A stretch of DNA of 7,232 bases. Origin: Pseudomonadota bacterium (GTDB taxonomy: Bacteria; Pseudomonadota; Alphaproteobacteria; Sphingomonadales; Sphingomonadaceae). Position 1 is the stretch's first letter; each line of letters starts with the position of its first letter. The position numbers were made by a program, and so were the translations under genes. The stretch covers positions 1-7,232 of the forward strand of contig JAFAED010000319.1 of NCBI GenBank assembly GCA_023424275.1, in the 5' to 3' direction. The notes under the pieces are model-generated. The model saw only the letters and a program-made list of their open reading frames with translations. It made no database searches and was not told where the DNA came from. Of this stretch, positions 6,365-7,232 are shown in pieces.

Positions 6365-6394
6365 CTAATATGACAGCTATCAGGTATGAATCAA
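6365..6394 (-). promoter_or_regulatory. Candidate promoter of the second tetR gene
   Basis: On the minus strand TTGATT (6394-6389) and TATTAG (6370-6365) lie 18 bases apart. The spacer contains most of the operator-like site 6369-6384, the same arrangement as at the thiolase promoter. TTGACT (6358-6363) on the plus strand resembles a -35 for the reductase gene, but no -10 at good spacing was found. Confidence 0.35.
6369..6384. promoter_or_regulatory. TetR operator candidate, degenerate copy
   Basis: TATGACAGCTATCAGG matches the perfect site at 4504-4519 in the first seven bases and in the TCA of the right arm; the terminal TA of that arm is GG here. It is centred 27 bases from the second site in the same gap. 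Symmetry is incomplete, so it may be a weaker or auxiliary site. Confidence 0.5.
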
Positions 6395-6421
6395 ATATGA
6401 CGTTCATCATAGTTGATTCAT
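6386..6421. promoter_or_regulatory. 36-base imperfect dyad containing a TATGA-N6-TCATA operator candidate
   Basis: Outer arms ATGAATCAA (6386-6394) and TTGATTCAT (6413-6421) are perfect inverted repeats. Inside and on the same axis (6403/6404), TATGA (6396-6400) pairs with TCATA (6407-6411), giving the same TATGA-N6-TCATA pattern as the perfect palindrome at 4504-4519. Only three symmetric positions out of 18 fail to pair. It ends 23 bases before the reductase ATG, where a bound repressor would block transcription. The two nested dyads may be two overlapping protein sites or one extended site for a pair of dimers. Confidence 0.7.
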
Positions 6422-6444
6422 CGCAGGCCCAAGGGAGACGTAGA

Positions 6445-7232
6445 ATGGCAAGCAGGGCATTGATCGCGACGCGCAGCGAAGGTGCTCCGGTCGAGATATC
6501 GGTCGGCGAACTGCAAGATTCGGAGCTCGGCGAAGGCGACATCACCGTTGCGGTCGAATATTCGACCGTCAACTACAAGGATGGTCTCGCGATCACGAAC
6601 GCAGCGCCCATCATCCAGTCCTATCCGCTTGTGCCGGGGATCGATCTTGCCGGAACGGTTGTAGAATCCTCCAGTCCGACCGTGTCGGTCGGCGACCGCG
6701 TCGTCGTCAATGGCTGGGGTATGGGCGTCACGCACAATGGCGGCTTCGCGGCGAAGGCCCGTATCCCCTCGGAGTGGGCGATCCCGCTCGCGGATTCGAT
6801 GTCAACGCGTCACGCGGCTGCGATCGGTACCGCCGGCTATACGGCCATGCTTGCGGTGCTGGCGCTCGAGCATGGCGGCGTGCGGCCCGAGCATGGACCG
6901 ATCCTGGTGACCGGGGCAAGCGGCGGGTCGGGTTCTGTCGCGGTCGCGCTGCTTGCCCGCCTCGGCTACACGGTAGCGGCGTCCACCGGGCGGCCGCACG
7001 AGACGGAATATCTGCGCAGTCTCGGCGCCGCTGAAATCGTCGACCGGGCGACACTTTCCGAGCCGGGCCGTCCGATCGGCGCCGAAAAATGGGCCGGTGC
7101 CATCGACTCGGTCGGCAGCACGACACTCGCGAACATCCTCGCCCAGATCAAATATGGCGGGGTCGTTGCCGCCTTCGGCATGGCGAGCGGCAATGATCTT
7201 CCCGCATCGGTGCTGCCTTTCATCCTCCGCGG
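6445..7232 (+). CDS. acuI: AcuI/YhdH-type NADPH-dependent acrylyl-CoA reductase-like oxidoreductase, 3' end outside window
   Basis: The first 262 residues of an MDR-superfamily (zinc-free) oxidoreductase of the YhdH/YhfP/AcuI group; relatives have about 325-330 residues, so about 65 are missing. Seen: the catalytic-domain block STVNYKDGLAI (40-50), YPLVPGIDLAGTV (60-72), VGDRVVVNGWGMG (82-94), the cofactor loop VTGASGGSGSVA (155-166), LGYTVAASTGRP (173-184), whose Arg183 fits NADPH binding, LGAAEIVDR (193-201) and KYGGVVAAFGMASG (236-249). E. coli YhdH shows nearly the same blocks (VTGASGGVGS, LGY..VSGR, YLKSLGA). AcuI reduces acrylyl-CoA to propionyl-CoA using NADPH; family members also act on other enoyl-CoAs or enones. 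The ATG at 6445 has AGGGAG 7 bases upstream. It is divergent from the second tetR gene and probably repressed through the sites at 6369-6421. Family is secure; the acrylyl-CoA specificity, and so the gene symbol, is likely but not proven. Confidence 0.88.
   Translation, partial: MASRALIATRSEGAPVEISVGELQDSELGEGDITVAVEYSTVNYKDGLAITNAAPIIQSYPLVPGIDLAGTVVESSSPTVSVGDRVVVNGWGMGVTHNGGFAAKARIPSEWAIPLADSMSTRHAAAIGTAGYTAMLAVLALEHGGVRPEHGPILVTGASGGSGSVAVALLARLGYTVAASTGRPHETEYLRSLGAAEIVDRATLSEPGRPIGAEKWAGAIDSVGSTTLANILAQIKYGGVVAAFGMASGNDLPASVLPFILR

Noticed and set aside
1..7232. Mobile elements, CRISPR arrays, tRNA or rRNA genes.
   Set aside because: No transposase or integrase motifs, no regularly spaced repeats and no tRNA-like cloverleaf or rRNA sequence were recognised on either strand.

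Overview
The window is GC-rich DNA, densely packed with genes on both strands. Start sites are preceded by GGGAG/GAGGAG-type ribosome binding sites, and the few non-coding gaps are clearly AT-richer than the genes. Codon use and protein families suggest an alphaproteobacterium, probably a sphingomonad (Sphingobium, Novosphingobium or Sphingopyxis type). That placement is an inference from style; no rRNA or other marker gene is present.

Layout, left to right. (1) Positions 1-2706, minus strand, is a three-gene operon read right to left: a NahD-like 2-hydroxychromene-2-carboxylate isomerase family protein (2706-2125), a short-chain dehydrogenase whose catalytic Tyr is replaced by Phe (2128-1433, 4-base ATGA overlap with the isomerase gene), and an AlkK-like fatty-acyl-CoA ligase (1383 to beyond the window edge). 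(2) A 197-base divergent control region (2707-2903) carries a perfect GTTCTA-N3-TAGAAC palindrome. (3) A nitronate monooxygenase family flavoprotein follows on the plus strand (2904-3929). (4) Next comes a TetR regulator on the minus strand (3910-4479), divergent from a FadA-like thiolase (4558-5715). (5) A second, paralogous TetR regulator on the minus strand (5747-6319) is divergent from an AcuI/YhdH-type NADPH-dependent enoyl-CoA reductase (6445 to beyond the right edge).

The genes look like an accessory catabolic island for a carboxylic acid degraded as CoA thioesters: activation by the ligase, redox and isomerisation steps by the SDR, the glutathione-type isomerase, the flavin enzyme and the AcuI-like reductase, and C-C cleavage by the thiolase. 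No acyl-CoA dehydrogenase or enoyl-CoA hydratase lies in the window, so the route is incomplete here and the substrate cannot be named.

The strongest new observation is regulatory. The two TetR proteins have the same residues at 43-51 (THGAFYAHF, the recognition-helix region). Each sits head-to-head with an enzyme gene, and both divergent gaps contain the same 16-base operator-like element, TATGAC-N5-TCA(TA): one perfect copy at 4504-4519 and two copies at 6369-6384 and 6396-6411. This looks like a duplicated repressor-operator-enzyme module with likely cross-talk.
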